The notes beneath the pieces were generated by a model, which worked only from the letters and a program-made list of their open reading frames with translations, was not told the origin of the DNA and made no database searches. Made by a program: the position numbers and the translations under genes. A stretch of DNA of 64,000 bases from Billgrantia gudaonensis (GTDB lineage Bacteria > Pseudomonadota > Gammaproteobacteria > Pseudomonadales > Halomonadaceae), in assembly GCF_900100195.1 (NCBI RefSeq), contig NZ_FNES01000010.1:101644-165643 (forward strand), written 5' to 3'. Position 1 is the stretch's first letter; every line of letters starts with the position of its first letter. Below are positions 9,139 through 18,544 of this stretch, piece by piece.

Positions 9139-9850
9139 TCAGCGTCGGACCTGGCAGCATCAGCAAGCGCGACAGGACGTCGCTCAGGTATTCGGTGAAC
9201 AGCGTGTCCATGCTGGCGCGGAAGTGGTCGGGATCGGGGCTGGCCAGTATCAGGTAGCCCAGCGGCTCGCCGAGAGCGAGGCGTGCCAGGGCACAGGAGC
9301 CGGCCTGGCGAGGGGCATCGGTGTGGGGCAGCAACTGGGCCCAGTCGGTGGGAGTGAGGCGGGTGCAGCGGCTGGTGCGTCCGTCGAGCAAGGCCGCCAG
9401 GCGGGCACGGGCGTGATCGTCGAGCACTTGCCGCGGCGGCTGTGGTGGCTGCGGTTCGCGGTCGGTGAGCGAAGGCTCGCACCACAGCGCCACCGTGGGG
9501 ATCTGGAAGCGTTCGGCCATCTGGGTGGCCAGCGCCTGTCCCAGGGCGTCGTTGTCCTCGGCCTCGAGCAGACCCAGCACCAGCTCGCGGGTACGGCGAT
9601 ACTGCGCCTCGTTGTGGCGGGCCGATTCCAGCAACTGATCGAGGCGCCATTCGGCCTGTTCGGCACGCTGGCGCAGGTCGTGCACCAGACGCTCGAGTAG
9701 CGACGTGGCGCCGCGCGCTTCGGGATGCGGCACCTTGAGCTGCTGCAGCAGGCCCTCGCGCCCCACGAAGAACTCCGGGTGGCGGGCCAACCATTCGGCA
9801 ACCCGGTCGGGGTCCAGAGTCTTGCGCGGTTCGGGTGCGGATCGGGGCAT
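9131..9850 (-). CDS. DUF484 family protein (GAF-like)
   Basis: A 239-residue cytosolic protein of the DUF484 family, usually found between dapF and xerC. The N-terminal part (VAEWLARHPEFFVGREGLLQQLKVPHP) is the conserved DUF484 start. It is followed by a coiled-coil-like helix (about 47-90) and a GAF-like domain with ALARLALGEPLGYLILAS. No function has been established for the family. It overlaps xerC and follows dapF by 26 bases, so it is probably co-transcribed. Confidence 0.9.
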   Translation of the reverse strand: MPRSAPEPRKTLDPDRVAEWLARHPEFFVGREGLLQQLKVPHPEARGATSLLERLVHDLRQRAEQAEWRLDQLLESARHNEAQYRRTRELVLGLLEAEDNDALGQALATQMAERFQIPTVALWCEPSLTDREPQPPQPPRQVLDDHARARLAALLDGRTSRCTRLTPTDWAQLLPHTDAPRQAGSCALARLALGEPLGYLILASPDPDHFRASMDTLFTEYLSDVLSRLLMLPGPTLNG

Positions 9851-9876
9851 GGCGGTCTCCTTGGCTGAGGGGCGCG

Positions 9877-10710
9877 CTAGTGGAGGACGATACGCCCGTC
9901 GAAGACGCGTTCGGCCGGGCCGGTCATGGTCAGCGGCGTGTCATCGCCGGACCAGGCGATGCGCAGGTCGCCGCCGCGCAAGTGCACGGTGACCGGGCTT
10001 TCCAGTACCCCCTGGCGAATGCCGCAGGCCACTGCGGCGCAGGCACCGGTGCCGCAGGCCAGCGTCTCGCCGCTGCCGCGCTCGAAAACGCGCAGGCGTA
10101 TCTCATGTGCCGAGACGATCTGCATGAAACCGACGTTGACGCGTCGGGGGAAGCGCGGGTGGGCTTCGATGATCGGCCCGAGGCGCTCGACGGGCGCGCA
10201 ATCGACATCGTCGACCCGCAGCACCGCATGGGGATTGCCCATCGACACGACGCCGATCTCGACGCGTTCGCCATCGACTTCCAGGGCATGCAACGGACGT
10301 TCGCCATCGGCCTGGAAAGGTAGCGACTCGGGCGCGAAACGCGGCGTGCCCATGTCCACCGTGACCTGATCGTCGTCTTCGATGCGTAGCGTCAGCGGCC
10401 CGCCCGCCGTCTCGACGCGGATTTCGCGCTTGTGGGTGAGGCGCTGGTCGCGCACGAAGCGGGCGAAGCAGCGCGCGCCGTTGCCACAGTTCTCCACCTC
10501 GCTGCCGTCGGCGTTGAAGATGCGGTAGCGGAAGTCCATGTCCGGGTCGCGGGGTGGCTCGACGACGAGCAGCTGATCGAAGCCCACGCCGAAGCGGCGG
10601 TCGGCGAGGCGCCGGATCTGCTCGTCGCGTAGCCGGGCTCGCTGGGTGACCAGGTCGATCACCATGAAGTCGTTGCCGAGGCCATGCATCTTGGTGAAAT
10701 GCAGCAGCAT
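9877..10710 (-). CDS. dapF: Diaminopimelate epimerase
   Basis: Interconverts LL- and meso-diaminopimelate in lysine and peptidoglycan synthesis; 277 residues. Active-site cysteines are visible in [19 protein letters not shown] (first Cys, near residue 75) and [15 protein letters not shown] (second Cys, near residue 220). The N terminus [15 protein letters not shown] is the family signature and fixes the start at the ATG at 10708-10710. That ATG overlaps the lysA stop codon, so the pair is translationally coupled. A much longer frame open upstream is the antiparallel shadow of lysA. Confidence 0.97.
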   Translation of the reverse strand: MLLHFTKMHGLGNDFMVIDLVTQRARLRDEQIRRLADRRFGVGFDQLLVVEPPRDPDMDFRYRIFNADGSEVENCGNGARCFARFVRDQRLTHKREIRVETAGGPLTLRIEDDDQVTVDMGTPRFAPESLPFQADGERPLHALEVDGERVEIGVVSMGNPHAVLRVDDVDCAPVERLGPIIEAHPRFPRRVNVGFMQIVSAHEIRLRVFERGSGETLACGTGACAAVACGIRQGVLESPVTVHLRGGDLRIAWSGDDTPLTMTGPAERVFDGRIVLH

Positions 10711-11993
10711 CAGCGTTCCCCCTCGGCGTCGTCGTCCAGCAGCCGCGACTCTCCGGCCCATAGGTCGGACAGGGTTTCGCGCTGGCGGACGATCTGGTAA
10801 CGGCCGGCGTCCACCATCACCTCGGCAGGACGCGGGCGGCTGTTGTAGTTGGAGGCCATCACGAAGCCGTAGGCGCCGGCCGAGCGCACCGCGAGCAGGT
10901 CGCCCTCGGCGATGGCCAGCGGCCGGTCCTTGCCGAGGAAGTCGCCGGTCTCGCACACCGGGCCCACCACGTCGTAGATGGCGCTCTCGCGCACGGGCCG
11001 CGTATCCGCCGGGAGGATCGCCTGCCATGCCTGGTAGAGCGAGGGACGGATGAGGTCGTTCATGCCGGCATCGACGATGGCGAAATTCTTGCTCTCACCC
11101 GGCTTGAGGTACTCCACTCGAGTGAGCAGTACCCCGGCGTTGGCAGCGATCGAGCGGCCCGGCTCGAATAGCAAGGTGAGCCGCTCGCCGCCTTCCCAGC
11201 GCGCCAGGCGCTCGAGCAGCGAGGCGGCGTAGTCGAAGGGTTGCGGTGGGCGCTCGTCGCGGTAGGGCACGCCGAGCCCGCCCCCCAGGTCGAGGTGCTC
11301 GACTTCGATGCCCCGCTCGCGCAGGCGTTCCAGCAGCAGCAGCAGGCGATCCAGGGCGTCGAGGAAAGGGGCGAGCTCGGTGAGCTGCGAGCCGATATGA
11401 CAGTCCAGCCCCACCACCTTCACTCCGGGCAGGGTGGCGGCGAGCTCGTAGACCGCCAGCGCCTCGTCCACCGGGATGCCGAACTTGTTCTCCTTGAGCC
11501 CGGTGGAGATGTAGGGGTGGGTGCCGGCGTCGACGTCGGGATTGACGCGCAGCGATACCGGCGCCACGGTGCCGAGCCGTTCGGCGACCCGGCTCAGTCG
11601 CTCGAGTTCGGGTCGCGATTCGACGTTGAAGCACTTGATGCCCACGTCGAGCGCGCGGGCCATCTCCGCCTCCTGCTTGGCCACGCCGGAGAAGACCACC
11701 TTGGCCGGGTCGCCGCCGGCGGCCAGCACGCGCTCCAATTCGCCCACCGAGACGATGTCGAAGCCGGCGCCGAGGCGCGCCAGCAGGTCGAGCACCGCCA
11801 GATTGGAGTTGGCCTTGACCGCATAGCAGATCAGGTGCGGGTGGCCGCCCAGTGCCTCGGCATAGGCGCGGAAGTGGCGAGTGAGCGTGGCGCGTGAGTA
11901 GACGTAGCAGGGCGTACCAACCTCGTCGGCGATGCGGGTCAGGGGAACCTGCTCGGCGTAGAGCACGCCGTCGCGGTAGTCGAAATGGTCCAT
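10710..11993 (-). CDS. lysA: Diaminopimelate decarboxylase
   Basis: PLP-dependent enzyme that converts meso-diaminopimelate to lysine; 427 residues, alanine-racemase-type fold III. The PLP lysine is in [14 protein letters not shown], the phosphate-binding glycine-rich segment in [11 protein letters not shown], and the active-site Cys segment is [18 protein letters not shown] at 11991-11993 ([14 protein letters not shown]) is the family start. The gene is preceded by lptM (one base gap) and followed by dapF with overlap. This gives the operon argH-lptM-lysA-dapF-DUF484-xerC. Confidence 0.97.
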   Translation of the reverse strand: MDHFDYRDGVLYAEQVPLTRIADEVGTPCYVYSRATLTRHFRAYAEALGGHPHLICYAVKANSNLAVLDLLARLGAGFDIVSVGELERVLAAGGDPAKVVFSGVAKQEAEMARALDVGIKCFNVESRPELERLSRVAERLGTVAPVSLRVNPDVDAGTHPYISTGLKENKFGIPVDEALAVYELAATLPGVKVVGLDCHIGSQLTELAPFLDALDRLLLLLERLRERGIEVEHLDLGGGLGVPYRDERPPQPFDYAASLLERLARWEGGERLTLLFEPGRSIAANAGVLLTRVEYLKPGESKNFAIVDAGMNDLIRPSLYQAWQAILPADTRPVRESAIYDVVGPVCETGDFLGKDRPLAIAEGDLLAVRSAGAYGFVMASNYNSRPRPAEVMVDAGRYQIVRQRETLSDLWAGESRLLDDDAEGER

Positions 11994-11994
11994 G

Positions 11995-12159
11995 TCAGTC
12001 GCTGTCCTCGTCGGCTGGCGCATCGTCTGCGGGAGCGCTGCGGTCGTAGCGCTCGGCGGCGGCCTCGTCGTCGGGCAGATAGAGCGGACCTTTCTGCCCG
12101 CAGCCGGCCACGAGCAGTGCCGCCAGCAGGACGACGCCCAGTGCCAGGCGCGCCGTCAT
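11995..12159 (-). CDS. lptM: LPS-assembly lipoprotein LptM (YifL-like)
   Basis: A 54-residue lipoprotein precursor. A signal sequence ([19 protein letters not shown]) leads to a lipobox cysteine at residue 20, followed by [10 protein letters not shown], the hallmark of LptM. LptM helps oxidative maturation of the LPS translocon LptD at the outer membrane. The remainder is acidic and disordered. Its ATG overlaps the argH stop (ATGA) and its stop is one base before lysA. The gene is small enough to be missed by length filters, but the motif and position between argH and lysA are conserved. Confidence 0.92.
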   Translation of the reverse strand: MTARLALGVVLLAALLVAGCGQKGPLYLPDDEAAAERYDRSAPADDAPADEDSD

Positions 12160-13574
12160 GCCGGGCGCTCCAGACTGGTCAGGGCGTCGCGGGCCCGCTG
12201 GGCGGCGGCGCGGACCTGATCGGGGGCGGTGCCGCCGATGTGGTTGCGGGCGGCCACCGAGCCCTCCAGGGTCAGCACCGCGAAGACGTCGTCGGCGATG
12301 GCGTCGGAGAACTGCTGCAGCTCTTCCAGGGTCATTTCCGACAGGTCTTTGCCGGTTTTCAGACCGTAGGCCACCGACTGGCCGACGATCTCGTGGGCGT
12401 CGCGGAAGGCCACGCCACGGCAAACCAGGTAGTCGGCCAGATCGGTGGCGGTGGAGAAGCCGCGGCGCGCCGCATCGAACATGCTCGCCTTCTTGGGTTC
12501 GATGGCCGGCACCATATCGGCGAACGCCTTGAGGCAGTCGCGCACCGTGTCGACGCTGTCGAACAGCGGCTCCTTGTCCTCCTGATTGTCCTTGTTGTAG
12601 GCCAGCGGCTGCGACTTCATCAGCGTCAGCAGGCCCATCAGGTGGCCGTAGACGCGCCCGGTCTTGCCGCGTACCAGCTCGGGCACGTCGGGGTTCTTCT
12701 TCTGCGGCATGATCGAGGATCCGGTGCAGAAGCGGTCGGGCAGGTCGATGAAGTCGAACTGGGCGCTGGTCCACAGCACCAGTTCTTCGCTCATGCGCGA
12801 CAGGTGCATCAGCAGGATGCTGGCGAAGCTGGTGAACTCGATGGCGAAATCGCGATCGCTCACCGCGTCGAGTGAGTTCTCTGCGGGACGCTCGAAGCCG
12901 AGCAGTTCGGCGGTGACGTGGCGGTCGATGGGGTAGGTGGTGCCGGCGAGAGCGGCGGCGCCCAGCGGCAGCACGTTGACCCGACGGCGGCAGTCGAGCA
13001 GCCGCTCGTGGTCGCGGGCCAGCATCTCTTGCCACGCCAGCAGGTGGTGACCGAAGGTCACCGGCTGAGCGGTCTGCAGGTGGGTGAAGCCGGGCATGAT
13101 GGTGTCGGCCTGCCGCTCGGCCAGTTCGATCAGCCCCTGGCGCAGGCGCGTGAGTTCGGCTTCGACGGTGTCGATGGCATCGCGCAGGTAGAGGCGGATG
13201 TCGGTGGCCACCTGGTCGTTGCGCGAGCGGCCGGTATGCAGCTTCTTGCCGGTGATGCCGATCTTCTCGGTGAGACGCGCTTCGATGTTCATGTGCACGT
13301 CCTCGAGCGGCACCGACCACTGAAACGTGCCCGCCTCGATTTCGCTGCGGATCTCGTCGAGGCCGACCACGATGGCGTCGCGCTCGTCGTCGGTCAGCAC
13401 GCCTACCCGCGCCAGCATGGTGGCGTGGGCGACGGAGCCCCGGATGTCCTGCAGGGCGAGGCGCTGGTCGAAACCGACCGAAGCGGTGAAGCGTGCGACG
13501 AAGGCGTCGGTGGGTTCGCTGAAACGACCGCCCCAGGACTGATTGGTGCTGGAGCTTGAGGAATTAGGGCTCAT
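12156..13574 (-). CDS. argH: Argininosuccinate lyase
   Basis: Last enzyme of arginine synthesis, cleaving argininosuccinate to arginine and fumarate; about 472 residues. The fumarase/aspartase-superfamily signature [12 protein letters not shown] is near residue 280. [13 protein letters not shown] (about 106-118) and [15 protein letters not shown] (about 154) are also typical. Two possible starts lie 12 bases apart (ATG 13572-13574 or 13584-13586). The downstream one is chosen because an AGGA lies at workable distance upstream. The N terminus contains a short serine run (SPNSSSSS) before the conserved [14 protein letters not shown]. Confidence 0.96.
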   Translation of the reverse strand: MSPNSSSSSTNQSWGGRFSEPTDAFVARFTASVGFDQRLALQDIRGSVAHATMLARVGVLTDDERDAIVVGLDEIRSEIEAGTFQWSVPLEDVHMNIEARLTEKIGITGKKLHTGRSRNDQVATDIRLYLRDAIDTVEAELTRLRQGLIELAERQADTIMPGFTHLQTAQPVTFGHHLLAWQEMLARDHERLLDCRRRVNVLPLGAAALAGTTYPIDRHVTAELLGFERPAENSLDAVSDRDFAIEFTSFASILLMHLSRMSEELVLWTSAQFDFIDLPDRFCTGSSIMPQKKNPDVPELVRGKTGRVYGHLMGLLTLMKSQPLAYNKDNQEDKEPLFDSVDTVRDCLKAFADMVPAIEPKKASMFDAARRGFSTATDLADYLVCRGVAFRDAHEIVGQSVAYGLKTGKDLSEMTLEELQQFSDAIADDVFAVLTLEGSVAARNHIGGTAPDQVRAAAQRARDALTSLERPA

Positions 13575-13903
13575 CGGCGTGAACATCCTGCAGGGTACTT
13601 GGCAACGGTACTTGTGACGATACTCGGGGAAGGCGCGGGGCGGCTTCCGATCATGGTCTCGCAGTGTACCAGAGTCGGTGCGGCTGGCGAGGGGCGGGCG
13701 GCTGTCGGGTGAGCCGACCCTCGGCTCGTCCTCGGGGTCCCTCGCATGGGCTGAACAGTGCCTTGCGTCAAGGTGTGCGAGTTTTTCCTGCTCCCCCGGG
13801 TGCTTTATGATGTTGGCAATGATTCGAGATGCCCGCGGTCGCGACCGTCTGCGGCAGTTACCGCTCAGTCGGGCCCGCCGGGCCCCAGCATGGGGAGAAC
13901 CAC
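13575..13903 (+). promoter_or_regulatory. Divergent argH / hemC intergenic region
   Basis: About 330 bases between two divergent biosynthetic operons. No coding potential or repeat was seen. It must contain both promoters, but no clear -35/-10 pair could be singled out. GGGGAG at 13892-13897 serves as the hemC ribosome binding site. Confidence 0.5.
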
Positions 13904-14842
13904 GTGCGATCCATCGATACGCTGCGTATTGCCACGCGCAAGAGTCAACTGGCCATGTGGCAGGCCGAACACGTTCGTGATCGGCTCATGGCCGAGCACC
14001 CCGGCCTGGAAGTGGAGCTGGTCGCACTGTCCACCCGCGGCGACAAGATCCTCGATACGCCGTTGGCCAAGGTGGGCGGCAAGGGACTGTTCGTCAAGGA
14101 GTTGGAAGAGGCGATCCTCGACGGGCGTGCCGACATCGCCGTGCACTCCATGAAGGACGTGCCCATGCACTTCCCCGAGGGGCTGGGCCTGTCGGTGATC
14201 CTGGCCGGCGCCGAACCCACCGATGCCTTCGTCTCCAATGACTACCGCTCGCTGGACGAACTGCCCGAAGGGGCCCGCATGGGCACCTCCAGCCTGCGGC
14301 GTGCCCTGCAAATGCGCGAAGCACGGCCCGATCTCGAGATTGCCAACCTGCGCGGCAACGTCCAGACCCGTCTGGGCAAGCTCGATGCCGGCGAGTTCGA
14401 CGCCATCCTGCTGGCCACCTCGGGGCTCAAGCGGCTGGGTCTGGAAGATCGCATCGCCATGGAGCTGCCGCCCGAGGTGTGCCTGCCGGCCTGTGGCCAG
14501 GGGGCCCTGGGTATCGAGTGTCGCATCCACGATCCTGAGCTGATCGGCCTGCTGGCCCCCCTGGATGATCCGGATACCGCCACTCGCGTGCGTGCCGAGC
14601 GGGCCATGAACACCCGTCTCGAGGGAGGGTGCCAGGTACCCATCGGCGGCTATGCGACCTTCGAGAACGACGGCCAGACCCTGTGGCTGCGCGCCCTGGT
14701 CGGCAACCCCGAAGGCACCGAGGTGCTGCGCGCCGAGGGACGCGGCTCGATCCACGAACCGGAAGCCCTGGGCATTCGCGTGGCCGAGGATCTGCTCGAC
14801 CAGGGGGCTGGGGAGATTCTTGCCGAGGTCTACGGCGGCTGA
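13904..14842 (+). CDS. hemC: Porphobilinogen deaminase (hydroxymethylbilane synthase)
   Basis: Polymerises four porphobilinogens into hydroxymethylbilane using a dipyrromethane cofactor; 312 residues. Visible motifs are [14 protein letters not shown] at the N terminus, [27 protein letters not shown] and the cofactor cysteine in [25 protein letters not shown] (Cys near residue 242). The start is GTG at 13904 with GGGGAG seven bases before it; a 25-codon longer frame upstream has no similarity. It is the first gene of hemC-hemD-hemX-hemY. Confidence 0.96.
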   Translation: MRSIDTLRIATRKSQLAMWQAEHVRDRLMAEHPGLEVELVALSTRGDKILDTPLAKVGGKGLFVKELEEAILDGRADIAVHSMKDVPMHFPEGLGLSVILAGAEPTDAFVSNDYRSLDELPEGARMGTSSLRRALQMREARPDLEIANLRGNVQTRLGKLDAGEFDAILLATSGLKRLGLEDRIAMELPPEVCLPACGQGALGIECRIHDPELIGLLAPLDDPDTATRVRAERAMNTRLEGGCQVPIGGYATFENDGQTLWLRALVGNPEGTEVLRAEGRGSIHEPEALGIRVAEDLLDQGAGEILAEVYGG

Positions 14843-15633
14843 TGGCCGCCTCCCGGCCGGTACTCATCTGCCGTCCGGGCGAGCGGGCCCGGGCGCTGGC
14901 CGCCGCCATCCAGGCGGCGGGCTTCTGCGTGGCTCATGTCGAGGCCATGGTGCTGGAGCCGTTGCCCGAGAGCCCGGCGATGCGCAGCGCCTGGCTCGAT
15001 TTCGATCACTTTCAGCGGGTGGTGGTGGTCAGCCCCTTCGCTGCCGAGTGCCTCGCCGAGGCGCTCGATCGCTACTGGCCGCAGCTGCCGCTGGGCACTG
15101 CCTGGTACGCCGTGGGCCGAGCCACGGCTGCTACGCTCAATGAACGCCTTGGGGTACGCGTCCACGTGCCACCGGCCGATGCCGCAGAAGACACCAGTGA
15201 GGCGCTGTTGCGCCTGGGGTCGCTGCGCGCTCTCGATGGGCAGCGGGTACTGCTGGTTGCCGGCGAGGGGGGGCGCACGCTGCTCGCCGATGCGCTGTCG
15301 GGGCGTGGGGCACGCGTCACACGCCTGGCGCTCTACCGGCGTTGCCTCGTGCCGCCGCCACCGCTCGAGGCGAAGCGCCTGGAGAGCGGCGACTTTCGTG
15401 CGCTGGTGATCAGCAGCGGAGAATTGCTGCAGCATCTGGCAAGATGGTGCACCGAGTCGACCTTGAACCAACCGCTAATCGTGTCCAGTCGTCGTTTGGC
15501 TACACTGGCCGTCAACCTGGGGTTTCGCGCCCCCGTGGTGGCGTCGGGTGCCACGCCGGCCGCACTGGCCGACGCGGTGGCCGGGGCCTGTCACCCCGGA
15601 AATGCCGATGTCGATCACGAAGATCTCGAATAA
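14842..15633 (+). CDS. hemD: Uroporphyrinogen-III synthase
   Basis: Closes and inverts hydroxymethylbilane to uroporphyrinogen III. The 263-residue two-domain protein starts [20 protein letters not shown] and overlaps the hemC stop (TGATG). The family diverges strongly in sequence. Diagnostic pieces are VVVVSPFAAECLAEAL, YAVGRATAATL and a second-domain VISSGELLQHLARW. Assignment relies partly on the fixed position between hemC and hemX. Confidence 0.92.
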   Translation: MAASRPVLICRPGERARALAAAIQAAGFCVAHVEAMVLEPLPESPAMRSAWLDFDHFQRVVVVSPFAAECLAEALDRYWPQLPLGTAWYAVGRATAATLNERLGVRVHVPPADAAEDTSEALLRLGSLRALDGQRVLLVAGEGGRTLLADALSGRGARVTRLALYRRCLVPPPPLEAKRLESGDFRALVISSGELLQHLARWCTESTLNQPLIVSSRRLATLAVNLGFRAPVVASGATPAALADAVAGACHPGNADVDHEDLE

Positions 15634-15646
15634 GGGCTAGCGACTG

Positions 15647-17206
15647 ATGAGCAAACAGACCAACGAGCAGGACGAACGCAAGTCGCCATCCGGCGAGGCT
15701 CAGGGCAGCGAGCGCCGTGAAGCTACCGGTCAGAGCGGTAGTGCCGACGACAAGCGTACCGCACCGAGTGACAAATCGTCGCGGGAGGGGAGTGCGGCCG
15801 GCAAGACTTCCAAGGCGCCTCCCGGCCGTTCGGGAACGAGTCGTGATACGCCTGCCGCGAACCCGTCGGCGGACAAGGCATCGACAGGCAAGCAGAACAA
15901 GCCGACGGCGGCGGCCCGCGACGGCAAGGACACGTCGACCGCGAGCAAGACGGAGGGCCGGGGCGACGAGCCGCAGGCTGGCAAGGCAAGCGCTCAGGCC
16001 GACACGTCGCAAGCGAGCCAGGCGGGCGCCAAGGCCGGCAAGTCGCAACCCAGCAAGTCGGGCAGCAAGACCGACAAGGCCGAGCCGTCCCGGTCGGGCG
16101 GTGGCTCGGGCGGCGGCAAGGCCAACGCTGCTCCCGCCGCTGGCGGGGGCAACGGCGGCCAGAGCAAGGGCAGCAAGAGCGGCGCCCTGGCACTGGTGCT
16201 GGTGGTGGTGCTGGCCCTGGCAGCGGGGTTCTTCGCCCAGCGCATATGGCAACGCATCGACGGGCAGCAGCAGCGCCTGGCCGAGCTCGAATCGCGTGCC
16301 GACAGCGCCGCCACCCAGGACGCCCTGGCCGAACTCGAAACCCGGCTGGAGGAGGGCGAGAGCGAGCGCAACGCCGAATTGAACGCCGCTCTCGACGAGC
16401 TGAGAGAGCGGTTCAGCGATTACCGTAGCGAGATCGATGGCACTCTGGACCAGGTTCTCGACGAGCTTTCCAGCGAGCAGGAGCCCGATGCTCGCGAGTG
16501 GCTGCACGCCGAAGCCGCTTACCTGCTGCGCCTGGCCAACCAGCGGCTGCAGCTCGAGCGCGACGTCGAGGGCGCCATCGCCCTGCTGGAGACCGCCGAC
16601 GAACGCCTGAGCGAGGCCGACAACCCCGCGCTGCTCTCCGTCCGCCGTTCCATCGCCTCGGAGATCGCCATCCTCGAGGGCGTGCCTCAGGTCGATCGTA
16701 GCGGACTCTACCTGGCTCTCAACGCCCAGCAGGAGCGTCTCGCTCAGTTGCCGCTCTCCCGCGAGCTGGAAGAGATCCCGGCGCGTTCGGGCATCGAGGA
16801 AGCGCCCGACGGTGGCTGGCAGCAGCAGCTGTCGCGCTTCGGCGAGGAGCTCAAGGATCTGGTGGTGGTTCGCCACCACGACCAGGCGCTGGAGAGCCTG
16901 ATCAGCCCCGAGCAGGAGTCCTATCTGCGCCAGAGCGTACGTCTGGTGCTCGAACAGGCCCAGCTGGCACTGCTCAAGGAAGAGCAGGATCTCTTCGAGG
17001 CGAGTCTCGACAAGGCACTGACGCTGATCGACGGTTACTACGCCACCGACCGTGAGGAAGTCCAGGCCGTCGTCGAGCGCCTCGAATCGCTCAAGGGCGA
17101 GACGATTCGCCCCGAATTGCCCGACATCAGCGGCTCCCACGAGGCGCTCGAGACCTTCATCGAACGCCGCTTCGGCTCGCGCGACGAGCAGGGAGATGAC
17201 GCATGA
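15647..17206 (+). CDS. hemX: HemX domain protein
   Basis: Bitopic inner-membrane protein of 519 residues, third gene of the hem operon. Residues 1-170 are a low-complexity tail rich in Lys, Ser, Ala, Gly and Gln. One transmembrane helix follows (about 178-200, GALALVLVVVLALAAGFFAQ), then a coiled coil (about 203-265) and the conserved HemX domain (WLHAEAAYLLRLANQRLQLERD and later YLRQSVRLVLEQAQLALL). The old label uroporphyrinogen methyltransferase is not supported, because no SAM-binding domain is present. Its role in heme synthesis is unclear. It ends in a four-base overlap with hemY. Confidence 0.9.
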   Translation: MSKQTNEQDERKSPSGEAQGSERREATGQSGSADDKRTAPSDKSSREGSAAGKTSKAPPGRSGTSRDTPAANPSADKASTGKQNKPTAAARDGKDTSTASKTEGRGDEPQAGKASAQADTSQASQAGAKAGKSQPSKSGSKTDKAEPSRSGGGSGGGKANAAPAAGGGNGGQSKGSKSGALALVLVVVLALAAGFFAQRIWQRIDGQQQRLAELESRADSAATQDALAELETRLEEGESERNAELNAALDELRERFSDYRSEIDGTLDQVLDELSSEQEPDAREWLHAEAAYLLRLANQRLQLERDVEGAIALLETADERLSEADNPALLSVRRSIASEIAILEGVPQVDRSGLYLALNAQQERLAQLPLSRELEEIPARSGIEEAPDGGWQQQLSRFGEELKDLVVVRHHDQALESLISPEQESYLRQSVRLVLEQAQLALLKEEQDLFEASLDKALTLIDGYYATDREEVQAVVERLESLKGETIRPELPDISGSHEALETFIERRFGSRDEQGDDA

Positions 17207-18459
17207 GAAAGCTGATCCTGATCGTCGTCGTCGGCCTGGCACTGGGAGCGCTGTTCGGGCAGCTGATGGTTTCCGTGCCGGGCTATTGGCTGATCCGGGT
17301 GGGCGAGACATCCGTGCAGACCTCGTTCTGGTTCGGCCTGGTGCTGCTGCTGGCCGCCTTCCTGGTGCTGCACTTCGCCCTGCGCATTCTGGCTCGGCTG
17401 TCGCGCCCGGTCAGCCGCTTCAAGGTATGGAACAGCCGGACCCGTCACCGCAATGCGATGCGGCGCACCGTGCGCGGCCTGGTCGCCCTGGCCGAGGGGC
17501 GCTGGAAGCGTGCCGAGAAGTCGCTGGTCAAGGCGGCGGACGATTCCAGTACGCCGCTGGTCAACTACCTCTCCGCAGCGCTCGCTGCCCACTATCAGGG
17601 GCGCTTCGAGCAGGCCGACACCCTGCTCAAACGCGCCCATCTGAGCACCCAGGGCGCCGATACCGCGGTGGGGCTGATGCAGGCGCAACTGATGCTCGAT
17701 CGCCAGCAGTACGAGGAAGCGCTGGCCATTCTGACTCGGCTCGACCGGCAACTGCCCAATCACCCGCAGGTGCTCAAGCAGCTCAAGCAGGCCTATCTGA
17801 GCGTCAACGACTGGGAAGGACTGCGTCGTCTCATGCCGCGGCTGGCCGCTCGGCAACTGGTCTCTGCCGAAGAGCGCAACCAGCTCGAGCTGCGTGCCTA
17901 TCGCGAGCTGCTGATTCAGGAGGCGCGCGATCCCAGTCACGTGGAGCGGGTGCGCAACCTGTGGGCCGACATGCCGGACAGCCTGCGCGGTAACGTCGAG
18001 CTGATCGCGCTCTACACCGAGGCCCTGGTGCGCGGCAAGGAAGAGGGAATCGCCGAGCGCCTGCTGCGTCACTCCCTCAAGGAGCACTGGGACAGTCGTC
18101 TGGTGCTGCGCTATGGCCTGCTCAACGTCGATCCTGCCCGCCAGTTGGTTCATGCCGAGAAGTGGTTGCAGGAGCGTCCCAACGATCCCGATCTGCTGCT
18201 GACGCTGGGCCGGCTGTCGCTACGCAATGCCTATTGGGGCAAGGCGCAGGAGTACTTCGAAGCCAGCCAGCGCCAGCGTCCCAGCGGTGTGGTCTGCGCC
18301 GAGCTGGCGCGCCTTTATGCCAACCTCGGCGAACACAACAAGAGCCAGCTCTACTATCGCCAGAGCGTGGAGCTGCTCGACAAGTCGTTGCCGTCGCTTC
18401 CGCAGCCGGCAGAGAATGCTGCCCACAACGGCAGGGAAAAAGGCCGCAAGGCCGGCTGA
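17203..18459 (+). CDS. hemY: HemY N-terminal domain / TPR protein
   Basis: Inner-membrane protein of 418 residues with two N-terminal transmembrane helices (about 4-25 and 42-65) around GYWLIRVGETSVQTS, the HemY_N signature. A cytoplasmic tetratricopeptide-repeat region follows (for example ALAAHYQGRFEQADTLLKRA and LLLTLGRLSLRNAYWGKAQE). It is not the protoporphyrinogen oxidase of the same name in Bacillus. Last gene of the hem operon, starting inside the hemX stop and followed by a strong terminator. Confidence 0.92.
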   Translation: MRKLILIVVVGLALGALFGQLMVSVPGYWLIRVGETSVQTSFWFGLVLLLAAFLVLHFALRILARLSRPVSRFKVWNSRTRHRNAMRRTVRGLVALAEGRWKRAEKSLVKAADDSSTPLVNYLSAALAAHYQGRFEQADTLLKRAHLSTQGADTAVGLMQAQLMLDRQQYEEALAILTRLDRQLPNHPQVLKQLKQAYLSVNDWEGLRRLMPRLAARQLVSAEERNQLELRAYRELLIQEARDPSHVERVRNLWADMPDSLRGNVELIALYTEALVRGKEEGIAERLLRHSLKEHWDSRLVLRYGLLNVDPARQLVHAEKWLQERPNDPDLLLTLGRLSLRNAYWGKAQEYFEASQRQRPSGVVCAELARLYANLGEHNKSQLYYRQSVELLDKSLPSLPQPAENAAHNGREKGRKAG

Positions 18460-18482
18460 GCGGGCTGGAGCATCGCAAGGCT

Positions 18483-18524
18483 CACGCAAAACGGGGCTGC
18501 CGAATGGCAGCCCCGTTTTGCGTG
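18483..18524. terminator. Bidirectional terminator between hemY and mscS-type gene
   Basis: Perfect 19-bp inverted repeat (18483-18501 with 18506-18524) and a GAAT loop. Internal AAAA/TTTT runs give U-rich ends on either strand. It lies between convergent genes and can stop transcription from both. Confidence 0.9.
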
Positions 18525-18544
18525 GTGACCCGCGCCTGTGGCGA

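Noticed and set aside
15512..17311. Long open frame on the minus strand opposite hemX
   Set aside because: Low-complexity translation mirrors the repetitive hemX codons; no start signal and no similarity.
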